A stretch of DNA of 64,000 nt, from assembly GCA_963082975.1 (NCBI GenBank), contig OY720349.1, positions 68,136,501-68,200,500 of the forward strand. Direction: 5' to 3'. The position numbers and the translations under genes were made by a program. Positions within the stretch are counted from its first letter, which is position 1. Each line of letters opens with the position of its first letter. The notes below the pieces were generated by a model. It ran no database searches, was not told where the DNA came from, and worked only from the letters and a program-made list of their open reading frames with translations. The DNA comes from Labia minor (Eukaryota; Arthropoda; Insecta; Dermaptera; Spongiphoridae). Below, piece by piece: positions 13,760 through 26,775 of this stretch.

Positions 13760-14899
13760 CTGTAAATAGAGAGAAAAAAGACATAGCGTTATTTTACAGT
13801 GAGCAGAAAGAAAAATCATGAGAATTTTGAAGAAGCGCAAACTACTCTTGAATACAAACAAATGTCAAACTACTTACAAAAATCTTATTCACATTTCTTA
13901 TAACAATCAGAGAGGGGGTATGAGAGACTTTAATGCATAAAACCAAAATTAAGATGGGAAAAATGATCTCTCTTCCTTGTGTGTAATCCCAATCACTTTT
14001 TAAATTGTTGGACACTATTAAGTAAATATAAATACAATTATATATACATCAAATTAAACAATGTGAATAAGATAATTGATTCAAATGCTCAAAATGTCAT
14101 ACATGCGAATATCTCAGGCATCAAATTATTTATAATTTTTTTATTTTTTTATTTTTTTATTTTTTTTAATAAATACAAAACAAACTTCATAGGTTTAAAA
14201 TAAAATTAATATTAGTAGATTGAAAATAAATAATGAAATTATAAAAAATAGTTTTTGATAAATATTTATTAATCATTCTAATGCTTACATAAATAAGAAA
14301 AATTGTTTTGTTTTTTTTATTCTTAAAAAAATTTAATTCAGTTTTAAAATAATACCAATAAAAACTATAAATAAAAGAGATTATGTAGAAACACATCTTG
14401 ATGGAAGAATGTTAAAGTCACTTGTGTTAATAATCATCTAAAATGAGTATTCTGCATGCACTCATTCATCTGTGTAGATCATTTGAATCGAGGAGTAAAA
14501 TATAAAATCAATTTTTTTTTTAAAATCGACTTGTTTAATTAAAAATCCTTAAATTAAAAAAAAAATGTTTAATTTAAACTTTATAATACCAGTTAAGGAA
14601 AAAAATGAAACAAGGATTAAATTATATCTGAAATTATATATCTAGTTATAAAAATAAATGTTTTATTTTTTTTTAATAATATTATTTTATTATTAAAAAA
14701 AGAAACAAAAGAAAAATTACATAATCAACATGAAAAAAAATAATAATTTAAATTATTTATTCGTATATTTTATATTAATAAATTGGAATAAATAAGTATT
14801 GTTTAATGAAATTGGAATTTTTTATTATAATTTTAAATTTCAATAACTATAAACTAATTCAATATTATTTGGTTTCATTTAAATATATTTTAATATATG

Positions 14900-14979
14900 T
14901 ATAGTGACAGAAAAAGAAGAGAAGGCGCATTGCCATTGTCCAACAGCGCCACACTGGCCTTTACTTTTTTCCGCCAATA
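14900..14979. mobile_element. Tc1-like MITE, about 80 bp
   Basis: The left end TATAGTGACAGAAAAAG and the right end (minus strand TATTGGCGGAAAAAAGTAAA) form imperfect inverted repeats bounded by TA. The inner CATTGCCATTG and the right end recur at 40016-40148, so this is a dispersed family. Confidence 0.55.
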
Positions 14980-15598
14980 TATGTACATCTTCTAATTATC
15001 TTAATTTAGATAACAAAAAAAGCAAATAAAAATACAAATAAGTAAAAATTCCTTTTTCTTAAAAGGAATGAAAAATTAAATTGCACTATAATAGTCGATT
15101 GACATTGATTTGATAGGATTTATTGATTAAGTACTTAATAGTTATCAATATTTTTCTAATAACTTTTTTAATTAGACATTTGTTTATAAAAAGAAATGTA
15201 GAAAAACAAATTCACAGAAATAATAATAGTAATTATAATAAAAAGCTATAATTTTTATATTTATAGATTTTTATTCTTAATGTTGGTAATGATATATAAA
15301 AAATTTGGCCAATTAAAATTCAATATAAATTAGAAATAGTATTCCTATATAGAAGCATTATAACAAAAGAACATATTTTTAAAATATTTATAAATTTTAT
15401 TTAATACTTATCATTTTATTAATTGTCATTAAGAATACATAAGTATTGTATTTTTAAGTTTAAACTGTAATTTGTATAATTAATTTATTATTTAAAATAA
15501 TTAATAATTTATATAGGAATTATAATTTTTTGCTTTAAAGGAAATTTTATATATAAAAATGTAAATATATTTTTTTTCAAAATAAAAAAATAAAAAAA

Positions 15599-15969
15599 TT
15601 AATTATCAACAAATCCGTGAACCAATTTCATATGTACCATGATACTAAATTTTTGTTTGAAACGTATTCCACAAATTTGACAATGAAATTTTGGTTGCAC
15701 GTTACATTCATAACGTATATGTCGAAGTAAAGTACTTTTAACTTTATAAACACGTTCACAGCGATAACATTTGAATGTGCCATCCGGTTCACTTTGAATT
15801 TTCAAATTATCTGGAATCTGACATCCAAGACGTAAATGTCGTATTAATGACCCTTTTGATTTATATAAACGTAAACAATATTCATTGGGACACCGAAACA
15901 ACGGTCGACCATGGTTTTTATTAATTTCTTCAGTAATGTCCAGTGTGAGTGGATCTCTCGTATTAATAT
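15599..15969 (-). CDS. lola: lola alternative terminal exon, three zinc fingers
   Basis: About 123 residues. Finger 1 (C27-x4-C32-x12-H45-x4-C50) is atypical because its first knuckle is CPNEYC, with four residues between the cysteines. A 17-residue spacer leads to a standard C2HC finger (C68-C71-H84-C89) and a C2H2 finger (C97-C100-H113-H118). The tail is short (GFVDN). The acceptor is GTGCTTTTGTTTTCAG before base 15969, phase 1. The three-finger layout suggests duplication of only the C2HC unit, or loss of one C2H2 finger from a four-finger ancestor. Confidence 0.83.
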
Positions 15970-16111
15970 CTGAAAACAAAAGCACAAGAGAAAAAACAAC
16001 ACTTTAGATATATATTTTCAAATATAGTCCAATGTGCATTTATTAATTTAAATTATCTAGTGTTTTAACACCCATATTAAATAAATATTTAGAATATTTA
16101 GAAATATTGAA

Positions 16112-16152
<41 letters not shown>

Positions 16153-16794
16153 AAGATGGATGAGATCAATTTATAGTGAATATAATGTCACTATTTGAAA
16201 AATTAGTTATAGAATGCATATTTTAGAAAAAAAAAAAAAAAAAAACAAAGATAAAAATAATTAAAATCAATTAAGAAATAAATATCTAAAATAATAGATG
16301 TATATTATTGAAGAAGAAAAAGCAAATTAATGAAATAGATGAGAGAGCAGCTTTTTTAACGAACAAGTTCTTATAGTAATAAACAAAATAATTAATAATG
16401 TATTAATATTAAAAGTATTAATTACAATTTAATAAATTATTTTTATTTGGTATTCGGTATTTGAAAAAAAAATATTTCTTTTTATTGATTTTTAAAACCA
16501 ATTAAATTTAATTTAAATCCAAACCAATTCATCGAATATCATCTGTAGCATAAACTCTCGACAGTAAATAACTTGAAGAGAGTGATTCAAACTCTCTCTA
16601 GGTAAGTAATATAATATAATAATAAGTTGACCTGTGGCCAGGTCCGAACCGACCGACGGTTTGAAATAAATTAATTTCCAGCTACAGAAACAATTTCAAA
16701 TAATTTTCATATATCTATTAATGTAATAAAAAACAGATAGGCATAGAACATAAATATTTTTAATTTTATTTTATTTATAATATATATGTAAGAC

Positions 16795-17260
16795 CAGGCT
16801 GTGACGTCATGCATGGCTGGATGACGTCATATAATTTTAAATCAAGAAAAAACTAATAAATATGATTTTTTTCGAGGATAAAACCAATACAAAATGCATG
16901 ATTCGTGGTGATATATAAAAAAATCTCCTTTGGTGTGAAAATAACCCTTTCATTCCTATCGTCGATCGCTAATACTACCACTTCCGGTTTCCGGAATTGC
17001 ACCAAAAGTTGATCAATTCATCCCACTGATGCATTAAGTAAATATACCAAATTTCATCAAAATCGGTTGAGCCGTTCAGGCTGTACACATCTATATGGAC
17101 GGACAGACGGACGGACGGACAGACGGACAGACATCATGCTAAAAATACTTTTTTCTGTTAAGAAAATGCATGATTCGTGGAGATATGTAAAAATCTCCAC
17201 ATGTGAAATTTGGTGTGAAAACAATACCTCCCTTACTATCGTCGGTCGGTAATATAATGA
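16795..17260. mobile_element. Dispersed repeat fragment with GACGGACAGAC microsatellite
   Basis: The text AAATCGGTTGAGCCGTTCAGG followed by GGACGGACAGACGG repeats is typical of short interspersed repeat tails in insects. The segment GCATGATTCGTGG plus AATCTCC occurs twice (about 16897 and 17167), showing a partial internal duplication. The class is not settled. Confidence 0.5.
16802..16830. promoter_or_regulatory. Two CRE/ATF-like palindromes
   Basis: TGACGTCAT occurs at 16802-16810 and again at 16822-16830, two exact copies of the CREB/ATF consensus exactly 20 bp apart. They lie in or beside a repeat, so they may be a transposon's own feature; binding is untested. Confidence 0.3.
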
Positions 17261-18761
17261 AATTTAAACTAAACGGTTATTTATAAAATTTATTGAAAAT
17301 AGAGTAGTTCTGGAAAAATACTGTAAACAAACAAATAAATAAATACAAGATAAAATTAGCGTTTCCGATAAGTCAATTTTAATGAAGTATAATGTAATTT
17401 CTGTCATATCTCACTTGTCAGTGAAATATCTATATATTTTTCATTTTTCAATCTAAATAAATCCAAAGTTATAAGATCGCAATAACCACATACCTCCAAC
17501 GAAATTCAAACCAATTTTCTCCATCCAATTCCTAACCTTACCCAACTCCTTTGTATTAATTAGTAATGTGTATACATAAAGTTAACTAAACATTAATATT
17601 TTTAGTACTTGCCCAATTTTTTTTTTATATTTACGACCCTTAAAACTTGTAATTCTAAAATTTTATTTGGTTTTTTTTTTGGACAGAAAAAATACCTTCA
17701 TCTCTTTATATAATATGAATCTACAGATGGAAAATATTTATTTTTCTTTTATCTATGCCAAATCAAATTAAATTTAAATTTTTGTATTAAAAATATAAAT
17801 TAATTATACTAAATATCTACATACCTATGCAATGCAATTGATTAATTTTTTCCATAATAACTTAATAATAATAATCAAGCAAGCAAATAATAATACTTAA
17901 AACCTTAATAAAAATAATAATAATTATAAAATAAATAAAAATCAAGAAAAAAATATATTTTATTGTTATAATATAATAATACAAATAAATATTAAATAGA
18001 AAATAAATAAATAAAAGAATAATTAAAATATAAGCATTCAAAAAAGTAGAAATAATAGAAAAAATAATTAAAAAAAAAAAAAAAATGATATAAATAAGTA
18101 TAATAATAACTCACCAATTATGAAAAGAAATAAGTTTAATTAAATTTATTCATTATTATAGAAAAAAAAATAATTAAAAAAAATTATTACAGTTTAGGAT
18201 AGGAATATAAAAGTTTTTTTTTTTGTCACCCCATACTTAATTAATGAAATTGAAATTGGTGATATAGTGAAAAAAAAATGAATCTTAAAAATTAAGGAAA
18301 ATATTGAAATGGAGAATAATTCCATTTGTAATTTCCCTCGATGGTTGAAATGGTGGGAGAAATAAGGGAGGGGGTGCTAAACGTCATCATTCAGTGATCC
18401 TATTGAAAAGGTAGGAATTTAAACCTTTCGAGTTTTCCGCTCTTCATTTGCATAAATGTTTTGAAAAGTAGAAAAAGAATAGAATAAAAAGTTAATTAAA
18501 ATAATGAAAAAATGTTAAAAAAAAAATAAAAAAAGAGAGAAAGAGAATCACTATAAGTCACAATTTTCACGCCACAAATCGATTTTCCTATCTCTATCTA
18601 TATCTAATTTTTTCTTCAATTTAATTCCCCCCCCCCCCCCTAATAGAAAAAAATCCCCCAACATGTTGTTGGCTCCAACGCCAAAATCCTACTGACTCGG
18701 GCGGCGGTCGTGTTCCCTTTTCCCTTTTTTTTTCCTCTCTTTTTTTTCTCCCCCTTAAAAT

Positions 18762-18979
18762 TTAAAACCTGTAATAATAACTAGAGGCAACGGAGGCCGG
18801 CGACGGCAAGAAGGGGGGCATGGGGGCCGATGGTCCCTCTTTTTCACTTTTATTATTTTTTTTTCCTGCTTGCTTTTGTATAGGAAGCGGTTGGGGAGGC
18901 CAGGTGGGTTTGTCGAAGGGTCCCTCGACCCCCCTTGAACGAAACCAGGCCTGCATCGCTAAAGTGGATTTCATTTCTG
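18762..18979 (-). other. GC-rich island with open frame, possible zinc-finger-less terminal exon
   Basis: A short GC-rich block stands out in DNA that is otherwise about 80 percent AT. On the minus strand a frame of about 70 codons is Pro- and Lys-rich (it contains WPPQPLPIQKQ) and stops at 18762. A candidate acceptor GGCCCCCAG just upstream gives the lola phase 1, but its pyrimidine tract is poor. The plus strand is also open here (18820-19080) and carries TTTTGTATAG then, 20 nt later, CAG-GTGGGT, a good acceptor and donor pair. A promoter or CpG-like element is another option. Function and strand are undecided. Confidence 0.25.
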
Positions 18980-19823
18980 GGGGCCATTTTTCATTCTTAT
19001 ATTCCCAAGTGAATATCTATGTATGCGCGCGCATTTTATATATGTATGTCGTTGTGTGCGTCGGGATAAACTTGGGGTGAAAAAAATATGGGGGCTTTAT
19101 AAATATATATATATATATATAAACATATACTTTTTTTTTTTTTTATATTTTCCCAGAATAAATTTACACTGTTAAGTTTGACCCATCGAACGAACTAAAT
19201 AAACTAAATGAAAATTCTAGGCCGGAAATTCCATTATAGATCGCAAAATGAAATTCATCGAGGGTGGAGTTATTTATTGATTGATTGTTTGCACATTCAT
19301 AATTCAATTTATGAAATATTTCTATTGGTTTTGGGTGGGGAGGTTTTTTAATTTAATATATATATTCCTGTGAGGGGGAATTTTTTTTTTTTTTAATATT
19401 ATTTTATTTTACCAGAGTACAACAAAAAGGAATAGAAATTTTGTGAAATTCCTAGAAAACAACTGTTATCAAAAGACTTCCTGCTGAGTAACAAAATATA
19501 ACAAAAAAAAAGCAGTTTATTTTTCTCTTAGATGTTGAGAATTTCATTCGTTAAATGGTTTTTTGAAAAAAGAAGAAAGATTCAATTTGTTTTTGGGTAC
19601 CTAATAAATTCAATTTAGCACTTTTCACATTTCATTCACATTCATATTCATAAAAGTTTATTCTCTTCCTCTTAAAAGTTTGAATAATATACTGACAATT
19701 TAAAGTATTATATTGATAAAATATGTTGTTGTTGTTTTTTTGAACATACAAAAGGTGAAAAGAGTATTTAATAAATATAACATTTATTTATTTTTTATAT
19801 ATATTTTATATAATATGTTGTTA

Positions 19824-19862
<39 letters not shown>

Positions 19863-21109
19863 AGAGATAGAGAGGGAATCAGACAACCAATTGAAATTGA
19901 AATGTTCAAAGGAAAATAAAGAAAAAAAAAAACATAAATACTAATAGTCATTTTTTGAAAAAGATAATTTATCATAAAAAAAAAAATTAATAGAATATTA
20001 GAAATATTATGAAAAGCTAATAATATATTTATGGAAATTTCAATAATATAAAAAGAAAAAAAATATTACAATTGAAAGAGAGAAAAGAAGAAAGAAATGA
20101 GTATTATTCACAATGAGTTTGATTTAGGGGATACTATCTGGTTACGTATATTTAAATTTGAGGCTATATACATATTATCATTATCATTAGGGTAAAATAA
20201 TCTTTATAATATAAAATTTATAAATAGAATTATTTTCTCTAAATTGCGGTAAGGTTATGCTGAACTGCACCCTGAAAATAAAAATTTAAAAATATATATT
20301 ATTACTAAAGATCTATGTATGTAAAAATTAAAAAAAAATAATTAGGGGTAGGTAAAATTGTAGAATAAGAGCAAAACTTGAATGTGAGGGGAATAAAAAC
20401 TCTTCAATTTTTATATGTAGATATATATTGATTGAAATTAAAGAAACATTTATTTTTTTTTCTTTTATAAAGTGATATTTCTTGAAAATATTTACATTAA
20501 TTAAACATTTGATCTATTTTTTTTTAATTTTTAATTTTTCAAAATGTTTTTACTAACACTAACACTAACACTATGTGGACCGCATATATTTAGTGATAAG
20601 TTGACCATGTAACTGGTGTCCACCTCAGTAGCCGACAAAAACCTGAAGTCAAAATTACAAAATCGTGTGTATAAGAGATTTAAAAAAAAAAAAAAAATAA
20701 TAAATAAATAATGACATTTGGATTAAAAAATTTTATTTTTCAAATGTTACAAATTTTTCAATTTTTAAATATTCTACTGTCTCAATGTGTTTCGTAATAA
20801 AGAGAATTTTATATTCAAGACTTTGGTGTAAATCTGCAGAAGGTAGTTGGTAGTTGATTTTGAGTGTAATTGGCAAATAATAATAAGCACATGTTTTTAC
20901 ATAAAGCATACACTACATTTTATTTAAAATAAAACTATGAAAATTAAAATCTGTAATTTATATATACTCATATAATATATAACGTAGATACCATAATTTT
21001 TTTTTTTATTGAAATCGTCCATTCCTAAGTAGAAGTTAACATTTTATTTAAAATATGTACAAAGTTTTTCATAAGTTAAGTTACAATGCTGCGTGTATAG
21101 AATATGCAT

Positions 21110-21363
21110 TCAATAGTTCTTCTTCAAATGATATGAAGCAAAACAATCTTTTGGATGTAAGGGGACTTTACATCCATTACACATAAGATTGGTGGTTTTT
21201 CTCATTTTATTTGCATAGCATACACGACATCTTCTTCTTTTTCGTTTATTGGTTTCAGAAATTAGCACCAATTGGTGGTCCTTTAATTGACCGGATAGTC
21301 GATGAGTTGAATCATGACGTGGACCACGGACCGTAGTTGCGATATCCCAATTTTCTTTAGTAT
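21110..21363 (-). CDS. lola: lola alternative terminal exon with piggyBac-like cysteine domain
   Basis: About 84 residues with no C2H2 finger. The C-terminal half carries C46-x2-C49, C62-x2-C65, then PLH (68-70) and C74-F75-x2-YH79. This spacing matches the cysteine-rich C-terminal domain of piggyBac-family transposases (C-x2-C ... C-x2-C-x3-LC/LH-x3-CF-x2-YH). The upstream HRLSGQL (21-27) also fits the RL-x-G segment found before that domain. Acceptor TTTTATTTTAG precedes base 21363, phase 1, and a stop follows the domain. No DDD catalytic core was seen nearby. I infer a transposase-derived C-terminus used as a lola tail. The domain match is from motif recall, not a search. Confidence 0.6.
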
Positions 21364-22292
21364 CTAAAATAAAAAAAAAACAAAAACACACGCACCAGTT
21401 TATTAGTCAAATAGATTAAATAGATTAAATATTATATCTCCACCATCCATCCCTCTATCCCTCTATATTCCCTTGACTCTATTGTCCCTTGACAAAATAG
21501 CACATGAATATCAGGTTGCAACGTGCGACATTCATATTTGGCTAACGTTTGGCTTGAACACACGTGCTAATGTTTAGTTTTGTTATAACAACACGTTGGC
21601 GAAATTATTGTATCTCTAAATATAAGTATTATATATAGTATGTAGTTATATGAGATTATATATATATATAGATGCTTTCCCCTTCGTTTTAATATGAGAT
21701 CTCAAGTGTATTTATAAATTGATTTAATTTGATGAATAATAAAATTAAAGGAAAAATTAATGATTTATTACTTAGAAATAATAAATAAATAAATAAATAT
21801 AATTTTAAAATTAGTTATTATTATTAGTATTACAATTAATTGTAATTGATGGAAAAATTAGAATAATTTTAAGACTAACAATGAAGAAAACTCATTTATT
21901 TTATGTAATTATTTATTAGACTGTTTTTTGTCTAAAAAAAGTTACAATTTGCACATAATTATTATATTATAGTAAAAAATGATATACAAATAATATTTAC
22001 ATATTAATTTTTTTTCTTTTATAATAAATTATAAATTATAAAATAGAAAATACATTGAAATTTTATAAATGTATTATAAAAGGCCTCAACCATGAGTCAG
22101 TTATAATGAAATTCATATATTAAATTATTATATTCAAAAGTAGTTTGATCGAGATTTTGTCATTATTATTTTTTAATATTTTATTATATAATTTATTTAA
22201 AATATTTTTTTCTTTTTTTTCTTTTTTTTTGTTATTGGTATCTATAAGTTTATTTATTTTTATTTTAAAAATCAAGGTTCTTTGAATAAGCT

Positions 22293-22444
22293 TTATTTTA
22301 TTAAAAATAGAGTGAAATTTCGAAATGTTTGCAAAACGGTTAGTTTGGGTTCGTCAGGGACATTTTCGATACGAGCTTGCAAATAAACGGTATCTGGTGG
22401 GATTTTTCCACAAAATGTTTTATGGAAGTTGTGAACAGTTGTTA
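22293..22444 (-). other. Open frame of unknown nature with phase-1 acceptor
   Basis: A minus-strand frame of 50 residues follows an AG (CCAACAATAG) in the lola phase, and its base composition is less AT-rich than the flanks. The peptide (it contains KIPPDTVYLQARIENVPDEP) has no recognised motif. It may be a further zinc-finger-less terminal exon, a transposon remnant or chance. The frame stays open upstream of the AG, which weakens the exon reading. Confidence 0.18.
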
Positions 22445-22556
22445 CTATTGTTGGAGAAGAACCGTAAATCAATGGAGAAAACAATTCAATTCAAAAAACA
22501 ACTCAAAAACACTATCAACTGTTCATAGGGAATTTGAACTTAATTTGAAAAAAGGT

Positions 22557-22587
<31 letters not shown>

Positions 22588-23499
22588 ATAGTCATTCATG
22601 ATTAATACATACACACCACTTGCATTCGATAAATAAAAAAAATATTAAAAATGATAAATAAATTATTCGCTTTATTTGTTACTGTATTTATTAAATTTCT
22701 AATAAATATATTTTATTGAATGCACACTTTTGTTAAAAATAAATAATAGAATTAATAATATAAGCAAACTAAAGGCCCCGGGGCTCCATTATGATAGGAT
22801 GGTAAAACAGGGGAAATATGAATTCTACATTTTTAAGCCATTTTATTAAATATTTAATATTACGGAGGAAAAAAGCTCGGAAATATGTTTGTTTGTTATG
22901 CCTGCAGTAATAAAATATTTATTAAAATTGTTTTAAGTTTGTTTTCAAATATTTTGGAATGTAGAGTGTAATGAATGAGTAAGAAGGGGATATTCATTCT
23001 TTATTAAATCAGATAATACATAGTAAATTATAACTGTGAATAACGAAACGGAAGTCTCACTAATCAATCCTCATCAGTGAAAATATCGTACATACATATG
23101 TTAAATAGAACAATCGATTTGTTTTCAACTATATAACATTTATATTAAAGTTGGTATATTGGGGTTGAATTTGATGTTTTCTTATTTTTTTCTTTAATAT
23201 TTATTAATATACAATGGAATATTGTAAATATATTGTATAGAAAGTATTTGATTAATAAATTTATTCAGATAAATGTGTGATAAACTTTTATGTTGGTTAT
23301 ATGTATTTAAGTTTATTTTTTTATTTTTATATATAGGTATATACTAGCAGACCCGGCAAAGCTTCGCTTTTGCATATGTCTGTATACATATATACGTATG
23401 TGATAACTGAACACTTAATAATAATAATAATAATAATAATGTATTAAATGAATATAATTGAAATTTTAGTTTTAATTGCACTTTTTTTTATTTTTTATT

Positions 23500-24105
23500 A
23501 CTATCTCGCCAGAGATAGTATTGCGATCACGAAAATTTTCGATGTTGAGATTTTGATGTTTTTATACGTTTTAAAGGTTCCTGAATCATTTTCACTAAGG
23601 TTGAGAAAAATGTCTCAATCTCTCTCTCTCTGTATGTGTGTGTGTGTATGTATGTATTTAAAAAAAACGGTTTGAGCTAGAATGATGAAATTTGGTACAT
23701 GGGCATTATTCAAAATTCATAATTTTCTATCAACTTTTGAGAAATGTAGCTCAACCGGAAGAGGGTCATTACCTACAACGTTTTGATATTTTTTTCTTCT
23801 AAAGTGACCGTAAAAATAAAGATATATGTTTGATAATTTTTCACATGATTAATAATTGTATAAAACCGCTATATATAGAATTTCAGCTTGATTGAATCGC
23901 TGAAAGTACCAGAATTAATTTTTTAACACTGCAAATCTCACGCGCCAACACGTGACGTGGTGCCATCAAAAAAGAGCCAAACATGCGCAGGTTTAATAAA
24001 TATTATTTATTAATTTTAATTTATAAATGAATTAATTTAATTTAAATTAAATTAATATGTTATTTAATCCAATTCAAATTTGCGAGATAGTCGAGTGGAG
24101 ACACT
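23500..24105 (+). repeat. Copy 1 of inverted repeat pair, about 606 bp
   Basis: It runs from ACTATCTCGCCAGAGATAG to GCGAGATAGTCGAGTGGAG. The second copy is at 62105-62713 in reverse complement. By eye identity is high over the full length, apart from the microsatellite and small indels. ACTATCTCGC appears at both ends in inverted orientation, a possible short terminal repeat. Confidence 0.8.
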
Positions 24106-24304
24106 TCAGATTTTTTTAATTTATTTTTATTGGAATTATTACAAATAATAATAATAATAATACTAATAATACTTTATTAATTGTTAATAGTTATTATATT
24201 TTAATTAACAGTTTTCGGAATAAGTATATTCTCTTATTATAGAGATTCTTATTGTTTGTCTCACAAGTCTACCTACATTATTTCATTACCATTGTGTATG
24301 ATTC

Positions 24305-24425
24305 AAAATAAAATTCAAAATATTTGATAGGACATGACATGATCTTAGTATTAATTTATTTTCATTATATTAGATTGATTAATAAAATTCAAAATATTTA
24401 ATAGGACATGACATGATCTTAGTAT
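24305..24425 (+). repeat. Imperfect tandem duplication
   Basis: AATTCAAAATATTTGATAGG plus ACATGACATGATCTTAGTATT (from about 24313) recurs from about 24380 with one change, separated by a short unrelated segment. Confidence 0.75.
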
Positions 24426-25250
24426 TTTTCCCATCCCAGAATATTTGCTAATATTACATGTTGGAGTTCCAATTACCTGCATATTTAATGGCAATTTTAA
24501 TGCTGAATATGCTTTTAAATAAAAAAAATTGAGAAAGTAATTGGAATTATTATTATTAAGAATCAATAAATAAATTTATTAAAAATACATTTAAACATGT
24601 AAATAAATCTATATATAAATTTAATAAATATTCAAACAATAATTGAAACAATATAAATAAAACGATTCAATATTTTACTTACATTGTGATTTATATTTTT
24701 ATTTTTATTACAACTATAATTATGGGTATGTTATTTTTGACAGTTTAAAAAAAATTAAAAATATTAATACAATTTATCAAATTAATTTTAATTAAAATTA
24801 AGATTTCCAATTATTTTTATTTATTTATTGTAAATTTTTCAATGTAACCATGGTAACCATAAATAGACTTTTACCAAAATATTACTAATTAAATTAATTT
24901 TGGATAAATTAATTTTTGATTTAACTACACTAAAACCTTTCCTGGGATGCCCACAACAATCCCTGAAAGTTTCATCGCGATCGGACGGGTAGTTTTTGAG
25001 TATTTGACAGACACACAGACACACAGACATTGCCTTTTATATATATATAGATTTAAATATATAAATATATATATATGTTTCTACTTCTTTTATTTAATTA
25101 AAAATTTTTAATAAAAAAAAGACATTTTATATATAATTTGTGAATCTGAGAGGGTCTCATTTTATTTTCTTTATTTTCTTTTTCTTATTTTTTAATTTAA
25201 ATTTATAAGATTTTTTGATTCAAATAACGATAGATATATCATAGTTTCTT

Positions 25251-25504
25251 CTATCTATTCTTCGTGTATCTTCGTGGTCTGGGATTTTTATTTGCATAAT
25301 GGATCCTTGCGATATGTATTGATAGACTACTTTGATAAGCGGTTTGATAATCACACCTGTTGCAATTAAATCTTGGCAATTGGCCGCATTCATATTGCAT
25401 ATGCCGTTTTAATGATTTCTTATATTTATACACACGAAAACAATGGATGCATTGGTAGTGTATATCATTCGTTGGTGATGTCAATGCTTTATGAACAACG
25501 CCCA
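25251..25504 (-). CDS. lola: lola alternative terminal exon, two zinc fingers
   Basis: About 84 residues: C19-C22-H35-C40 (C2HC, ending YECG) and C48-C51-H64-H69 (C2H2), with a basic tail (NPRPRRYTKNR). The acceptor is CATCTCTGTTGCAG before base 25504, phase 1. I chose it over an AG farther upstream in the same open frame because the neighbouring exon at 26776 has the same acceptor sequence at the same codon. The first residues (VGVVHKALT) resemble VAVIPKTLT of that neighbour, and the similarity continues about 200 bp into the intron. The two exons therefore share an ancestor for their 5' ends although their C-terminal domains differ. Confidence 0.85.
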
Positions 25505-26775
25505 CTGCAACAGAGATGGAATAGTGTTTTTCTGTTAATAATTGCAATAAAGAAGTTATAGTGAAATCTTTGATATCCTCAAACATAAGGAGAAAATATA
25601 TATTTGAATACAAAATATACAAGGATGTAGGTATGTAGATAAAGGAATAGAATAGCTTAGGAGTAGGAGGGGAGAAAAACAGTTCACCTTCTACAACCCA
25701 AAAGCTCGCTCTACAAAAAAAAAAAAAAAAACAATCAGGATGTTGATGAAGTATTTTTTTATAATATAAAAATATTTTACAATTATTATCCAATCATTAT
25801 TTCTTTTCAATATAGGATTAACCCTTTATACCATTATTTATTTGAATTATTTTTGTTTATTTGATTAAAATGAAAATATGTATTATGATCCGGAAAAAGA
25901 GGTAATAATAAGTAACTTTCTAAAAAAAAAATTTAAATAATACACCATTTTTAAATATTCAAAAAGTGAAAAACCAAAAATTAAGTAAACTCTAACCTAT
26001 TTAAGAATAATAAAATTAAAATTAAACTAAAAATATAATAAAAAACAAAAACAAGAATTCTTATTTCTCGGTAATTTAATTCCCAGAAAAGGAGATAATT
26101 TCAAAAAAAGTTATCAAGTTATATATAATACTTACTAATTAAAGAATTTCTTTATTTAAAAATCAATTAAAATATTTATTTCTATTTTTTATTAAAACAC
26201 AATACTTATGTATACTAATAGAACAAAAAAGTTCTTAAAATGAGTTCTGAAAATAAGAAGCACTTTAACTGAATTGTTGAATTGTTGCCAGCAAAGATCA
26301 ACACTCAAAAATACTCTTCACTTTCGACTGATTATAGTTTAATGTAATGAAGAGCATCTAAGAGTATCTTTAAATATTTTATTAATTTTCCACTGGCTTG
26401 AAAAAAATTAAATTCTGCTAATCTCTTGGTGTAGCACTTTCAAACTTTCATTTCAAAACATATGCCGACTTTTGTGTAATCGATATTTATAATTTAAAGC
26501 TCAACTCTGTCTTGAATGATATTAACTGGAAATATGTAGATGATATAATTATAATTTAGATAATTTAATCATTACAGATTTTGATGACCTTTTATAAAAA
26601 TTGATTATTTTAAGGATACAACAAATTTTCTTAGAAACTTTACTTGAATTTTTTTCTTGGGAAATTTGAGAATATATTTTGAGGATTTACCGAGATATCT
26701 GGGGACGAAAAATCCTCAAAGAGAAACTTTAATGATAATACCTATATATATATATATATAGATATATTATACTTA

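Larger units (their letters stand above)
15970..21109. other. Intron of about 5 kb with repeats and a GC island
   Basis: It contains (AT)n at 16109-16150, the repeat at 16795-17260, A/T-rich filler, the GC-rich island at 18660-18980, (AT)n then (AG)n at 19826-19861, and an unrecognised stretch with a CACTAA triplet repeat at 20550-20650. No zinc-finger exon was found on either strand. Confidence 0.5.
23343..25052. mobile_element. Composite interspersed repeat, about 1.7 kb
   Basis: It opens with CTAGCAGACCCGGCAAAGCT, a sequence style common at the start of insect interspersed repeats, and closes with GACACACAGACATTGCC and (AT)n. Inside lies the 606-bp unit repeated in inverted orientation at 62105-62713. 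The text TTGAGCTAGAATGATGAAAT fits a non-coding repeat body. The class is not determined. Confidence 0.45.
21364..25250. other. Intron with nested repeats
   Basis: It contains the open frame at 22293-22444, (TG)n at 22559-22587, a CCCCGGGG-containing patch at 22776-22800, the composite repeat at 23343-25052 and a tandem duplication at 24305-24425. No finger exon was seen. Confidence 0.5.

Noticed and set aside
18820..19080. Plus-strand frame of 86 codons over the GC island
   Set aside because: It is the complement of the minus-strand frame and ends in microsatellite-like sequence; kept only as an alternative reading in the island entry.
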